Source: Streptomyces sp. DG1A-41 (GTDB taxonomy: Bacteria; Actinomycetota; Actinomycetes; Streptomycetales; Streptomycetaceae). From it: 64,000 nucleotides of DNA. Below the pieces are notes generated by a model that worked only from the letters and a program-made list of their open reading frames with translations, searched no databases and was not told the DNA's origin. Below, piece after piece: positions 7,550 through 15,730 of this stretch (the first letter of the stretch is position 1; the number at the start of each line of letters is the position of its first letter). The position numbers and the translations under genes are program-made. The stretch covers positions 4,673,001-4,737,000 of the forward strand of contig NZ_CP146350.1 of assembly GCF_037055355.1 (NCBI RefSeq), given 5' to 3'.

Positions 7550-9211
7550 GTGACCGATCGCTCCACCCTCGACCTGTCGTCCCGGGACCCCGACTGGTGG
7601 CGCCAGGCCGTCGTCTACCAGGTCTATCCCCGCAGCTTCGCCGACGCCGACGGTGACGGCCTCGGCGACCTGCGCGGCATCACCCGCCGCCTCACCCACC
7701 TCGCCGCCCTGGGCGTGGACGCCCTGTGGCTGAGCCCGTTCTACCCGTCCGAGCTCGCCGACGGCGGCTACGACGTCGCCGACCCCAGGGACGTCGACCC
7801 ACGCCTGGGCACCCTCGACGACTTCGACGCCCTGGTCGCCGAGGCCCACCGGCTCGGTCTGAAGGTCATCGTCGACATCGTGCCCAACCACTCCTCGCAC
7901 CAGCACGTCTGGTTCCAGGAGGCCCTGCTCTCCGGGCCCGGCTCCGCTGCCCGCGACCGGTACGTCTTCCGCGACGGCCGCGGCGAGCACGGCGAACTCC
8001 CGCCCACCGACTGGCAGTCCGTCTTCGGCGGCAGCGCGTGGAAACGCGTGCCCGACGGCCAGTGGTACCTGCACCTGTTCGCCCCCGAGCAGCCCGACCT
8101 CAACTGGGAGAACCAGGAGGTCCGCGCCGACTACCGCACCACCCTGCGCTTCTGGTCCGACCGCGGGGTCGACGGCTTCCGGGTCGACGTCGCCCACGCC
8201 CTCGTCAAGGACCTGAGCGAACCGCTGCGCGACCTCGGCGCGCCCGAGCTGAGCCGCGAGGACGCCCTCGTCGGCATGCCGCCCGGCTCGCACCCCTTCT
8301 ACGACCGTGACGACGTGCACGAGATCTACCGCGACTGGCGCAAGATCCTGGACGCCTACCGCCCGCCCCGCATGGCCATCGCCGAGGCGTGGGTGCCGGG
8401 CGCCCGGCGCGCGCTGTACGCCCGCCCGGACGAGCTCGGCCAGGCCTTCAACTTCGAGTACCTGGAGGCCGGCTGGAACGCGGACGAGCTGCGGCAGGTC
8501 ATCACCGACTCGCTCGCCACCGCCCGGGCGGCCGGTGCCTCGGCCACCTGGGTGCTGTCCAACCACGACGTCGTCCGCCACGCCTCCCGCCTGATGCTCC
8601 CGCCCGGCACCGACATCAACGCCTGGCTGCTCTCCGGCGGCCACGCCCCCGCGATCGACGAGGCGGCCGGGCTGCGCCGGGCCCGGGCGGCCACCCTGCT
8701 GATGCTGGCGCTGCCCGGCTCGGCCTACGTCTACCAGGGCGAGGAACTCGGCCTGCCCGAGGTCGCCGACCTGCCCACCGAGGTGCTCCAGGACCCGATC
8801 TGGGAGCAGACGGGCCGCGTCCGCAAGGGCCGCGACGGCTGCCGGGTGCCGCTGCCGTGGACGACGACCGGACCGTCGTACGGCTTCGGGCCGGGCGGTG
8901 CCTGGCTGCCGCAGCCGCCCGGCTTCGCCGCCTACGCCGTCGAGGCCCAGGACGGCGTGGAGGGCTCCACCCTGGAGCTGTACCGCACGGCCCTCAAGCT
9001 GCGCCGCAAACTCCTCGACGGCGAGGAGCTGACCTGGGCGGCGGACGCCCCGGACGGCGTCCTCCAGTTCGACCGCTGCGAGGGCTGGCGGTGCGTGGCG
9101 AACCTGTCCGCGACGGCGGTCCCGCTGCCGACCGGTGAGGTGCTGCTGAGCAGCGCCCCCCTGGAGGACGGCCGGCTCGGGCCGGACACGACGGTGTGGC
9201 TCGGGCGTTAG
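7550..9211 (+). CDS. GH13 alpha-glucosidase
   Basis: A 553-aa cytoplasmic glycoside hydrolase of family 13, oligo-alpha-1,4/1,6-glucosidase type, releasing glucose from the non-reducing ends of malto-oligosaccharides. Features in order: WWRQAVVYQVYPRSFAD near the N-terminus, GVDALWLSPFYPSE, DIVPNHSS, the catalytic nucleophile region DGFRVDVAHAL (about residue 210), the acid/base in IAEAWVPG (about 278) and the third acid in LSNHDVVRH (about 338). There is no signal peptide. The GTG start at 7550 follows GAAGGAGA; earlier in-frame starts lack a ribosome site and would add residues foreign to the family. A candidate operator lies upstream. It resembles the AglA-type enzymes near maltose transport genes in other Streptomyces, but no transporter is seen here. 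Confidence 0.92.
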   Translation: MTDRSTLDLSSRDPDWWRQAVVYQVYPRSFADADGDGLGDLRGITRRLTHLAALGVDALWLSPFYPSELADGGYDVADPRDVDPRLGTLDDFDALVAEAHRLGLKVIVDIVPNHSSHQHVWFQEALLSGPGSAARDRYVFRDGRGEHGELPPTDWQSVFGGSAWKRVPDGQWYLHLFAPEQPDLNWENQEVRADYRTTLRFWSDRGVDGFRVDVAHALVKDLSEPLRDLGAPELSREDALVGMPPGSHPFYDRDDVHEIYRDWRKILDAYRPPRMAIAEAWVPGARRALYARPDELGQAFNFEYLEAGWNADELRQVITDSLATARAAGASATWVLSNHDVVRHASRLMLPPGTDINAWLLSGGHAPAIDEAAGLRRARAATLLMLALPGSAYVYQGEELGLPEVADLPTEVLQDPIWEQTGRVRKGRDGCRVPLPWTTTGPSYGFGPGGAWLPQPPGFAAYAVEAQDGVEGSTLELYRTALKLRRKLLDGEELTWAADAPDGVLQFDRCEGWRCVANLSATAVPLPTGEVLLSSAPLEDGRLGPDTTVWLGR

Positions 9212-9337
9212 GCCCGGCCCTGGTTCACCCCGCCGGGGACGGACGGCGGGCGGGGCGAGCGGAGGCGGCTGGGCATGGCCGTCCGCCCCCGGCGGGGAAA
9301 GCCAGATGGCGCTCGCTCCGGTCCATGCCCTTCGCCG

Positions 9338-9362
9338 GGGGGCCCGCATCCGGCGGGCCCCC
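9338..9362. terminator. Hairpin terminator after GH13 gene
   Basis: GGGGGCCCGC (9338-9347) pairs perfectly with GCGGGCCCCC (9353-9362) around a 5-base loop. The rest of the gap from 9212 to 9586 shows no convincing gene. Confidence 0.6.
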
Positions 9363-9586
9363 GCCGGCCCGTCAGCGGGCAGCGGCTCGACCGCGTGCCC
9401 GGGCGACCTGGAGGAGGAGGCGCCCCGGTCCCGGCAGCGGGACGGGGCGCCGAACCACCGCATGGCCGCACGGGCGCCGGGCGTCCGCCACCCGCACGGC
9501 CCAGCAGCACGCGCCACCTGCGGGAACGCTCACCGAGAATCGCTGGCGGAGTGCCGTCGACGTCCGTACAGGGAGCCCCGCCCGCC

Positions 9587-10311
9587 ATGAACAAATCCAG
9601 GAAGACAGCGCCGTGGCGGGGGTCGTCGTCGCGGGGGCGCTCGCGTTCCCCGGTCCGTCGGCGGCGGCCCGGGCGAGCTGTGGGGTGCCGCGACCATCGC
9701 ACCCGGCCGGGAGGGCATCGCGTCGCGGGCTTTAAGGGGGGCGGCGCCGGGCGCCACGCTGACGCTGACGGCGCCCCGGGGCGTCCGCGTGACGGCCACG
9801 CCGCTCGCCGCGCCCGGCTGCCTCGGCCGGGTCGCCGCCGACGGCCGCAGCGGGACGTACACCGTCACAGGCGACACGGCCGGGCAGCCCGGGGCCGTAC
9901 GTTCCCCTTCGTGCTCGCGTTCCCCGCGGACGCCGTGCCCGGCACGTGGCTGCGCGACCGCGACCTGCGGCTCACCGACGCGGACGGCGTACGGCAGGCG
10001 GCCGGCCGGTGTGCCGTGACCGTGGGTTTGGCCGGGCCGACGCCGACCCGCCCGCTGTCCGGCGTGCCGCTGGACGTCCGGCCGTAGATCGCCGGTACGG
10101 CGCACCCGGGCGCCCGGATCACCGTCCGCGACAAGGACGACCAGGAGGCCTGCGCGACCACCGCCGCCCCCGACGGCACCTGGATCTGCACCCCGGGCCC
10201 GGCCTCCCCGCGGGCGCCAACCGGCTCCAGCCGGTCGCCACCCTGAACGGCGTGAGCGCCATGAGCGAGCAGATCGACATCTCGGTGACGGACGCCGGCG
10301 CCGGTCAGTAG
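9587..10311 (+). pseudogene. Decayed secreted protein with Ig-like repeats
   Basis: A coherent protein can be followed only by changing frame four times. MNKSRKTAP starts at 9587. A signal-peptide core (VAGVVVAGALAFPGPSAAA) continues in the next frame from 9613. From about 9673 a third frame reads ELWGAATIAPG and VRVTATPLAAPGCLGRV. From about 9900 the first frame resumes with FVLAFPADAVPGTWLRD. An in-frame TAG at 10085-10087 then interrupts what looks like the start of a bacterial Ig-like repeat (IAGTAHPGARITVRD, ending DGTWICTPG). After about 10195 another shift gives LPAGANRLQPVATLNG to the end. So there are at least four frameshifts and one stop in about 720 bp. Its 3' end overlaps the convergent lipoprotein gene by 7 bp. 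The original was probably a secreted Ig-fold surface protein. Confidence 0.7.
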
Positions 10312-10787
10312 CGCACGGCCCGGGCCACCTCGGCCCGGACCTCGCCGGAGAGGTCGTGGGTGCTGCGGGCGGTGGCAGTGGCGGAGTCGCCCGCCTGCAC
10401 GTGTTCCACCGTGACGATGACGGTGTCCGTCAGCCGGCCCTCGGCGTCTTTGAAATCGACCTGGACGGCGAAGGATCTGGCCGAGTCGTCGGTGTTGTCG
10501 ACGGTGACCTCGGCCCGGGCGCGGCCGTCGGCACCGACGGTGGGCCTGCCGACCTTCACGTCACCCTTGACGTCGATGCCGCCCCGGATGGCGTCGAGCC
10601 GGCGCCCGGCCTCCGCCGTGGCCGACTCCACGGCCTCGGAGGCCTGCGAGGCGATCGACCCGACCGCCGACTCCGCCTCGCGGGCGGTGTCCGCGGGGTT
10701 GTCGCCGCCGCAGCCGGTGAGCACGGCGGCCAGGGCGAGCGACAGCGCCGCCCCCGTCGCCCGGCGCGTCCGGTGGCGGGCAGCCAT
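10305..10787 (-). CDS. Putative lipoprotein with FxLYD-like domain
   Basis: A 160-aa protein with an Arg-rich start, a hydrophobic stretch and lipobox LTGC (Cys about residue 26), so a lipid-anchored extracellular protein is expected. A helical, Ala/Glu-rich linker (about 30-70) is followed by a beta-rich domain (KVGRPTVGADGRARAEVTV, then SFAVQVDFKDAEGRLTDTVIV) resembling FxLYD/DUF4352-type domains that face the outer membrane surface. Its stop overlaps the end of the convergent pseudogene. The function is unknown. Confidence 0.75.
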   Translation of the reverse strand: MAARHRTRRATGAALSLALAAVLTGCGGDNPADTAREAESAVGSIASQASEAVESATAEAGRRLDAIRGGIDVKGDVKVGRPTVGADGRARAEVTVDNTDDSARSFAVQVDFKDAEGRLTDTVIVTVEHVQAGDSATATARSTHDLSGEVRAEVARAVRY

Positions 10788-10828
10788 GTCGCCTCCCTGG
10801 TCCTGTGGAGTCTTACGGCCTCAGGGCG

Positions 10829-11203
10829 TCACGTGTGTCCGAGGCCGCCGCCGCCGAAGGATCCGCTGGATCCGGGCAGCCAACGGCGGGGCTTTTGGTC
10901 CTTGCCCGTCCTGGTGCTCGCGTGGTGCAGCTCATGGGGCAGCAGCCGCTCGCCGTCGCGCGGCACGACCGGCATCTCGTCGGGCTCCCGCATCTCCCGC
11001 ATCTCGCGGACCGGCCCGCCGTCCGGGAGGTGCGGCTGCTCCTCGGGGGCGGGGTGGTGCGTGTCCTTGTCCATGACCCCCATCCCGACCCGCACGGCCC
11101 AGATCAGCGCGAGGGCGATGACCGCCCCGCCGATGAAGGCGATGGTCACGGCGACCGCATGATCTGAGGACGCCGCCAGCAGTTCAGACGTTGCCGTACT
11201 CAT
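10829..11203 (-). CDS. DUF6479-like single-TM membrane protein
   Basis: A 124-aa protein beginning MSTATSELLAASSDHAV. One transmembrane helix spans about residues 17-40 (TIAFIGGAVIALALIWAVRVG). A charged cytoplasmic tail rich in His, Pro, Glu and Arg follows and ends in a Gly-rich stretch. The ATG at 11203 has GGAG upstream; in-frame starts further upstream are not supported. The pattern matches the small DUF6479 proteins of Streptomyces; the role is unknown. Confidence 0.7.
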   Translation of the reverse strand: MSTATSELLAASSDHAVAVTIAFIGGAVIALALIWAVRVGMGVMDKDTHHPAPEEQPHLPDGGPVREMREMREPDEMPVVPRDGERLLPHELHHASTRTGKDQKPRRWLPGSSGSFGGGGLGHT

Positions 11204-11351
11204 GCTCCGATTATCGCCGACGTCATGCGATAAAGCGCCCGCAATGTCCACACCTGGACATCCCGTCCGAACGCAGCGGGCGGGGCAACCTCCGCGGGGC
11301 CCGCGACGACCTGACGGTGATACCCCGGCCCCCCACACGAGGGAGATCACC

Positions 11352-12203
11352 ATGCGCAGACACCTCGCGCGGTTGCTCACCGTGCTCGTCGTGCTGGCGG
11401 CGGCGTTCGCCGCCCCCGGCACGTCGAGCGGCAAGGAGCGGGCCGCCGACGAGTGGAACCCGCCCGCGCACCTCGTACAGCCCCTGAACGAGGTGTGGAA
11501 CCACGTCGAGTCGACCTACGGGAACCTGTACGGCTTCCGCAACTACGGCTGGGACCAGATCATGGCCAACCGTGGAAGCGTCAACTACTGCGTCCGCTGG
11601 GAGTCCGACGCCCCCGTCAGCGCCGCCCTGCGCGACCGGATCCACGCCGCGCTGAAGAAGCAGTTCGGCAAGTGGATGGCAGCCATGACCGAGAACGGCA
11701 AGGGCCACAACGCCTGGCCGTACACCACCGTCCCCGTCAACATCGTCGGCTGGGCGGTGAAGAACCGCTCCACCCTCCAGTGGACCGACAAGTCTGTCGA
11801 CATCTACACCGGCATCCTCGACAGCGGCGGCGCCCCGCAGTGCGCCCCGGACTGCGGCCGCTTCTTCCACCAGGACGGCGACTACTCGAAGTGCCCCGGC
11901 GGCGCCGCCCGCCACTACGACCAGTCGCTGTGGCTGACCAAGGGCTTCGGGGGCGGCGCGGGCGGTGACTGGGGCCAGCGCGTGGGCCAGGAGTACTTCA
12001 CCGGCGCCCTGAACCAGGAGAACATCCACATCTACCTGCACGAGGTCGGCCACACCTTCGGCCTCGACGACTTCTACGACTGGTCGCCGACCGGACAGTG
12101 CTGCTTCCTGATGAAGGCGGGCAGCGCCACGCAGATCACCGAGTTCGACTCGTGGATGCTGCGTGACTTCTGGCGCCATCTGAAGAGCCGCTACGGCCTC
12201 TGA
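11352..12203 (+). CDS. Secreted zinc metalloprotease-like protein
   Basis: A 283-aa protein with a signal peptide (MRRHLARLLTVLVVLAAAFAA, cleavage near residue 25). The catalytic zinc signature is HEVGHTFGLDDFYD near residues 228-241: HExxH with a further Asp/Tyr-containing segment, as in metzincin-like and related metallopeptidases. Paired cysteines (PQCAPDCG, KCPGG, QCCF) suggest disulfides. GGGAG lies about 6 bases before the ATG at 11352. A secreted protease or polysaccharide-binding peptidase is likely; the substrate is unknown. Similar proteins are sometimes annotated as cellulose-binding in Streptomyces. Confidence 0.75.
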   Translation: MRRHLARLLTVLVVLAAAFAAPGTSSGKERAADEWNPPAHLVQPLNEVWNHVESTYGNLYGFRNYGWDQIMANRGSVNYCVRWESDAPVSAALRDRIHAALKKQFGKWMAAMTENGKGHNAWPYTTVPVNIVGWAVKNRSTLQWTDKSVDIYTGILDSGGAPQCAPDCGRFFHQDGDYSKCPGGAARHYDQSLWLTKGFGGGAGGDWGQRVGQEYFTGALNQENIHIYLHEVGHTFGLDDFYDWSPTGQCCFLMKAGSATQITEFDSWMLRDFWRHLKSRYGL

Positions 12204-12331
12204 CCGACACCGGGCGGTGCGGGCGGGCCCCGGCTCCCGTGCCGCCCTGCGGGGTACGGTGAAAAACCGGGGGCAGGCCGCAACCGGTGGCCCAGCGGTC
12301 TCCACGCCCCCCGTTCGCAGCAGGAGCCCTG

Positions 12332-12745
12332 ATGACGTCTGCCTCCTCGTCCTCGCCGCCCTTCCCGGCACCTTCCGAGGTCCGGCTGAGACTCGCGGTC
12401 CAGCCGCGTCTGGGCCGCACGGCCCGCCGTATCGACGGGGCGTGGTGGCCCCGGTCGTACGACCTGGCCGCGGAACTGCCCGGGCTGCTGGCCGTGCTGC
12501 CGCGCTCCTGGGGCCGGATCAGCAGCGTCCTGGTCCACGGCGACGCCTGGCGCGACTGCCCGGAGCACCTGGACGTGGCGGGCGAGGAGGTCCACGTGGG
12601 CCGCAGGGACTCGCCGACCACCCCGGACACCGTGTGCCTGCTCGCGCCCGGCCGGGGCCGCTGGGACCTGCTGGTGGTGCCGCCCGCGACGCCGGAGGCG
12701 GAGGCGGTCCGGCTCATGGAGCGGGCGGTCACCCAGGGCGAGTGA
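12332..12745 (+). CDS. DUF5994 family protein
   Basis: A 137-aa cytoplasmic protein typical of Streptomyces DUF5994: RRIDGAWWPRSYDLAAELPGLL, then the SSVLVHGDAWRDCPEHL segment and a C-terminal LLVVPPATPEAEAVRLM helix. The ATG at 12332 follows CAGGAG by about 6 bases. The function is unknown. It converges with the DUF1304 gene 10 bp downstream. Confidence 0.8.
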   Translation: MTSASSSSPPFPAPSEVRLRLAVQPRLGRTARRIDGAWWPRSYDLAAELPGLLAVLPRSWGRISSVLVHGDAWRDCPEHLDVAGEEVHVGRRDSPTTPDTVCLLAPGRGRWDLLVVPPATPEAEAVRLMERAVTQGE

Positions 12746-12754
12746 CGCCGTGCC

Positions 12755-13129
12755 CTAGTGCGCGAGCAGCACCAGGACCAGGGCGACCAGCGCCGGGACG
12801 GTCTGGACGAAGAGGATCTTCCGGCCGGCGGTGGCCGCGCCGTACACCCCGGCGACCGCGACGCACACCAGGAAGAACACCGAGACCTGGAAGCCCACCG
12901 GGTCGGAGGCCACGGCGCCCCAGAGCAGGCCCGCGGCGAGGAAGCCGTTGTAGAGGCCCTGGTTGGCGGCCAGGGCCTTCGTCCCGGCCGCGAACTCGGC
13001 GGTGGTGCCGAAGGCGGCGCGGGCCCGCGGAGTGGTCCACAGGAACATCTCCAGCACCAGGATGTAGGCGTGGAGGGCGGCGAGGGCCAGCACCGCGACG
13101 GTGGCGAGGGTCGACATGGGCCGCATCAT
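12755..13129 (-). CDS. DUF1304 membrane protein
   Basis: A 124-aa integral membrane protein with four predicted helices: residues about 5-27, 50-72 (NQGLYNGFLAAGLLWGA), 77-98 and 103-123. The segment HAYILVLEMFLWTTPRARAAFG and the NQGLYNGFLAAGL motif are diagnostic of DUF1304. The start may be at any of three nearby Met codons. The function is unknown. Confidence 0.85.
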   Translation of the reverse strand: MMRPMSTLATVAVLALAALHAYILVLEMFLWTTPRARAAFGTTAEFAAGTKALAANQGLYNGFLAAGLLWGAVASDPVGFQVSVFFLVCVAVAGVYGAATAGRKILFVQTVPALVALVLVLLAH

Positions 13130-13207
13130 CGCAGGCTCGCCCCGCCGTCCTCGTTCGGGCCTGCCCGGGAGGCGGCGCGGGTCGCCGGGTGGCAGATTGC
13201 GGGCAGT

Positions 13208-13270
13208 GGAAGGCCGGGCCGGGCCGTCGCGTCCCCGCGTGTGCCGCTCGGGAGCCCGGCCCGGCCTTCC
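13208..13270. terminator. Long perfect-stem terminator downstream of GH43 gene
   Basis: Arms 13208-13224 and 13254-13270 are perfect 17-base complements with a 29-base loop, placed just past the stop of the minus-strand GH43 gene. Confidence 0.65.
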
Positions 13271-13285
13271 CGCCGGGGCGGCAGG

Positions 13286-14692
13286 TCAGTAGCCGATCCG
13301 GAAGGTCGCGTCCGCGCGGTCCGTGGCGGTGGAGACGGGGTCGATGCGCAGGGCGTAGCCGGAGTGGCGGATGTAGCGCGTCGGGTGGTTGTGCGAGCGG
13401 AACGACGTCCAGCCGGAGTCCGCGAGCCCGGCGACCTTGTGGAACGTGGCGTCCTGGGCGAACGCCGACGTGCCGTCGTTGACGTCCAGCCGCAGCGCGT
13501 AGCTGTAGTGCCGCAGGTACCGGTCCGGGTAGTTGACCGACTGGAAGGACACCCCGGACGCGTCGGCGAGGCCGGGGACGAGCTTCCACTGGGCGTCGGT
13601 GTACGGATCGAAGGGGTAGGGGTCGATCCGGCCGGCGAAACCGGCGTGGCGGACGTAGCGGTCCGGGTGGTTGTACGACTTGAGCCGGTTCCAGGCCGGG
13701 GCTCCCCAGTGCGCCAGGAGGTTGTCGTACTGCGTGCCCGTGAGCGGCGCGATGCTTCCGTGCTTGGAGTTCACCGGCTGGGTGTAGCGGCGCTGGTCGA
13801 CCGGCGTCCAGGTGCCGGAGGCCAGGTCGGTGGTCTGCCAGGCGTAGAAGACGCCGTTGGGCGTGTAGGTGTCGCCCCAGAGGTACCAGGTGCTGGACGA
13901 CAGCGACTTGACCAGGATCGGTGCCTCGGTGCCGCCGTGGGCCACCGGTGTGCTGAAGACCTGCCAGCTGCCCGGGGCGAGGGTGGCGGACCGGGCGCCG
14001 ACCAGGGTCTGCTTCGAACTGTCCTTGAAGTACATGTAGTTCGTGCCGCCGACACCGAGGGCGAAGCTGCCGTCGATCACGTCGTAGCCCGGGTCGAAGA
14101 AGACCTGCGGCGCGGACACCGTGCGGAAGTCGGTCGTGTAGTTGACCATCAGCACGTTGTGGCCGCTGGCGTTCACCGACGAGTAGACGATCCCGTACTG
14201 GCCGCGTGCGGCGTCCCAGAAGGCCTCCGGGGCCCAGCTGTGCGTGGTCATGCCGTGCAGCTTGAGCCTGCGGTAGCCGGTGAGGGAGCGCAGGTCGGCC
14301 GAGTCCCAGACGTGGATGTACTGGCTGTTGTAGCTCCAGTCGGTGCCCTTCAGGTCGGTGGCCAGCACGGCGAACGTGCCGTCCTGCTTGCGCAGCACGA
14401 ACGGGTCGCGCAGGCCGCCGGCGCCCTCGGTGGGGGTGGCGACCGGCTTGTTCTGGTTGAGCGGCGTCCACTCCAGGCCGTCGAGGCTGACGGCCAGGTG
14501 CAGGCCGTAGTCGGTGCCGAGCCCGTTCGGGGACTCGGTGAAGTAGGCCATCACGAACGCCGGGCCCGTCGCCGCGCCGGCCGGACCGGCACCCAGGGCC
14601 AGATCGGCGGTCAGAGCGAGCGGCACGGTCGCGGCCATGCCGAGGACTTGGCGGCGTGAAGGTCTGCGAGGGGTTCTGCGGGGGGTGGTCAT
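13286..14692 (-). CDS. Secreted GH43 glycosidase with AbfB (CBM42) domain
   Basis: A 468-aa enzyme exported by the Tat route (RRTPRRPSRRQVLGMAATVPLAL at the N-terminus contains the twin Arg and a hydrophobic run). The GH43 five-bladed propeller covers about residues 45-320, with LRDPFVLRKQDGTFAVLATD (catalytic Asp region) and SWAPEAFWDAARGQYGIVY (Glu region). Residues about 330-468 are an AbfB arabinofuranose-binding domain with three repeats, each carrying HPDRYVRH, YPDRYLRH or HPTRYIRH. Action on arabinan or arabinoxylan side chains is likely. The ATG at 14692 is preferred over the upstream start because GGAAGG precedes it. A palindromic operator lies upstream. Confidence 0.88.
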   Translation of the reverse strand: MTTPRRTPRRPSRRQVLGMAATVPLALTADLALGAGPAGAATGPAFVMAYFTESPNGLGTDYGLHLAVSLDGLEWTPLNQNKPVATPTEGAGGLRDPFVLRKQDGTFAVLATDLKGTDWSYNSQYIHVWDSADLRSLTGYRRLKLHGMTTHSWAPEAFWDAARGQYGIVYSSVNASGHNVLMVNYTTDFRTVSAPQVFFDPGYDVIDGSFALGVGGTNYMYFKDSSKQTLVGARSATLAPGSWQVFSTPVAHGGTEAPILVKSLSSSTWYLWGDTYTPNGVFYAWQTTDLASGTWTPVDQRRYTQPVNSKHGSIAPLTGTQYDNLLAHWGAPAWNRLKSYNHPDRYVRHAGFAGRIDPYPFDPYTDAQWKLVPGLADASGVSFQSVNYPDRYLRHYSYALRLDVNDGTSAFAQDATFHKVAGLADSGWTSFRSHNHPTRYIRHSGYALRIDPVSTATDRADATFRIGY

Positions 14693-14739
14693 GGCGGCTC
14701 TGCCTTCCGTCGGGGGTACGGAGCGAAGCGTGTCCGACT

Positions 14740-14757
14740 TGTTCGGTATTACGAACA
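14740..14757. promoter_or_regulatory. Candidate operator of GH43 gene
   Basis: TGTTCG and CGAACA form a perfect inverted repeat with a 6-bp AT-rich spacer, about 48 bp upstream of the GH43 start. The size fits a GntR- or LacI-type dimer. The surrounding gap from 14693 to 15026 holds no convincing gene. Confidence 0.5.
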
Positions 14758-14974
14758 CAGTTCGGCAATTCGGCCAGACGGTAGGGCTGGGAGACGTGTG
14801 GCGTCAATGAGTCGGACGGGACGAAGAACCGCCCGACGAGGCGGGGTGCACGGCGAACTCCCGGGCCGGATCCGCCGTTCGGCCGAGGGAGGGGCTTGCG
14901 CGGTCGCGGACGGTGGCCGTTCGGCCGAGGTGGCGGGGGCGGTCCTGGCAGGAGATCGAGGGGTCGGTCCTCGA

Positions 14975-15017
14975 CCCGTGACAGAGGTGAGGGCCCGTCC
15001 CTCCGTCCTGTCACGGG
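14975..15017. repeat. Inverted repeat, possible hairpin or operator
   Basis: CCCGTGACAG (14975-14984) and CTGTCACGGG (15008-15017) are perfect complements. An inner GAGGG/CCCTC pairing makes a longer hairpin. It precedes the membrane-protein relic. Confidence 0.4.
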
Positions 15018-15026
15018 AGTACGGCC

Positions 15027-15421
15027 ATGGCCCTTCAGTTCCAGTCCGCGTCGAGCGCGCCGACGGCCACCGCCCCGCGCGCGCTCCGGCACCGGGACGG
15101 CCTGCGACGGACCCGCGCGGAGCGCGCCGGGACGGCCTCTACTGGGCCGGATCGGCGGTGTTCGCGCTCGCGCTGGCCGCGGTGACGACGCTGCCCGCCC
15201 ACCGGGTGTGGGGCGTGTGCGTGGCCGTCGGCTACGCGGTGGCGGCCGTCCTGGCCGGCCGCAGCCCGTACGCCCGGGGCCGGGCGGGCGCGTTCGCGGC
15301 GGTCACGGGCTCGGTGCTGATGGTGCTGGGCACGGCCCAGCCGGAGGTCGGCGTCGTCGAGCACTCCGGCGACCTGCTGCTCGCCACCGGCAGCCCCCAG
15401 GCGGGGCGCGCACCCTCATGA
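15027..15421 (+). pseudogene. N-terminal relic of an integral membrane protein (possibly GT87-like)
   Basis: A start at 15027 (MALQFQSASS) leads into an Arg-rich segment that ends LRRTRAERAG. The coherent continuation, DGLYWAGSAVFALALAAVTTL and two further hydrophobic stretches, is in a different frame, so a frameshift near 15130 is likely. The sequence ends soon after QPEVGVVEHSGDLLLATGSP. That ending resembles the first periplasmic loop of DUF2029/GT87 polyprenol-phosphate mannosyltransferases, and the rest of such a protein is absent. The assignment is tentative. The following 309 bp (15422-15730) hold only the promoter of the next gene. Confidence 0.4.
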
Positions 15422-15639
15422 ACCGGAGGAGACACCGGACATGTGGCATGAGACGGGAAGCCGCAGCCCGCGAGCGCAGGCGAACGGGCACCTCACCCGG
15501 GTCGCCGCCCTGGCCGTGGCGGCGTTGGCAGGGCCCAGCTCCTCGCCTCGTGCGACGCGAACGCACTGACGGCCGACCGACGCGTGAACTCGGTTGGGGT
15601 CAATGGCGGTTGTGGTCATTTCCGCCATCGATCGGCCGA

Positions 15640-15668
15640 TTGACGATCATCCCCTGGACGGATGTAAG
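15640..15668 (+). promoter_or_regulatory. Promoter-like -35/-10 of serine hydrolase gene
   Basis: TTGACG (15640-15645) and TGTAAG (15663-15668) are separated by 17 bp, 62 bp before the TTG start. The -10 match is only partial. Confidence 0.35.
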
Positions 15669-15730
15669 GCGCATCCGCTTCCCATGAAGATGACCCCGAC
15701 CTTTTCGAACACCGAGGAAGGGGAAGGCCG

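Noticed and set aside
12729..15092. 787-codon minus-strand open frame across DUF1304 and GH43 genes
   Set aside because: It is the +1 shadow of the GH43 gene, rich in Arg and Pro, with no domains.
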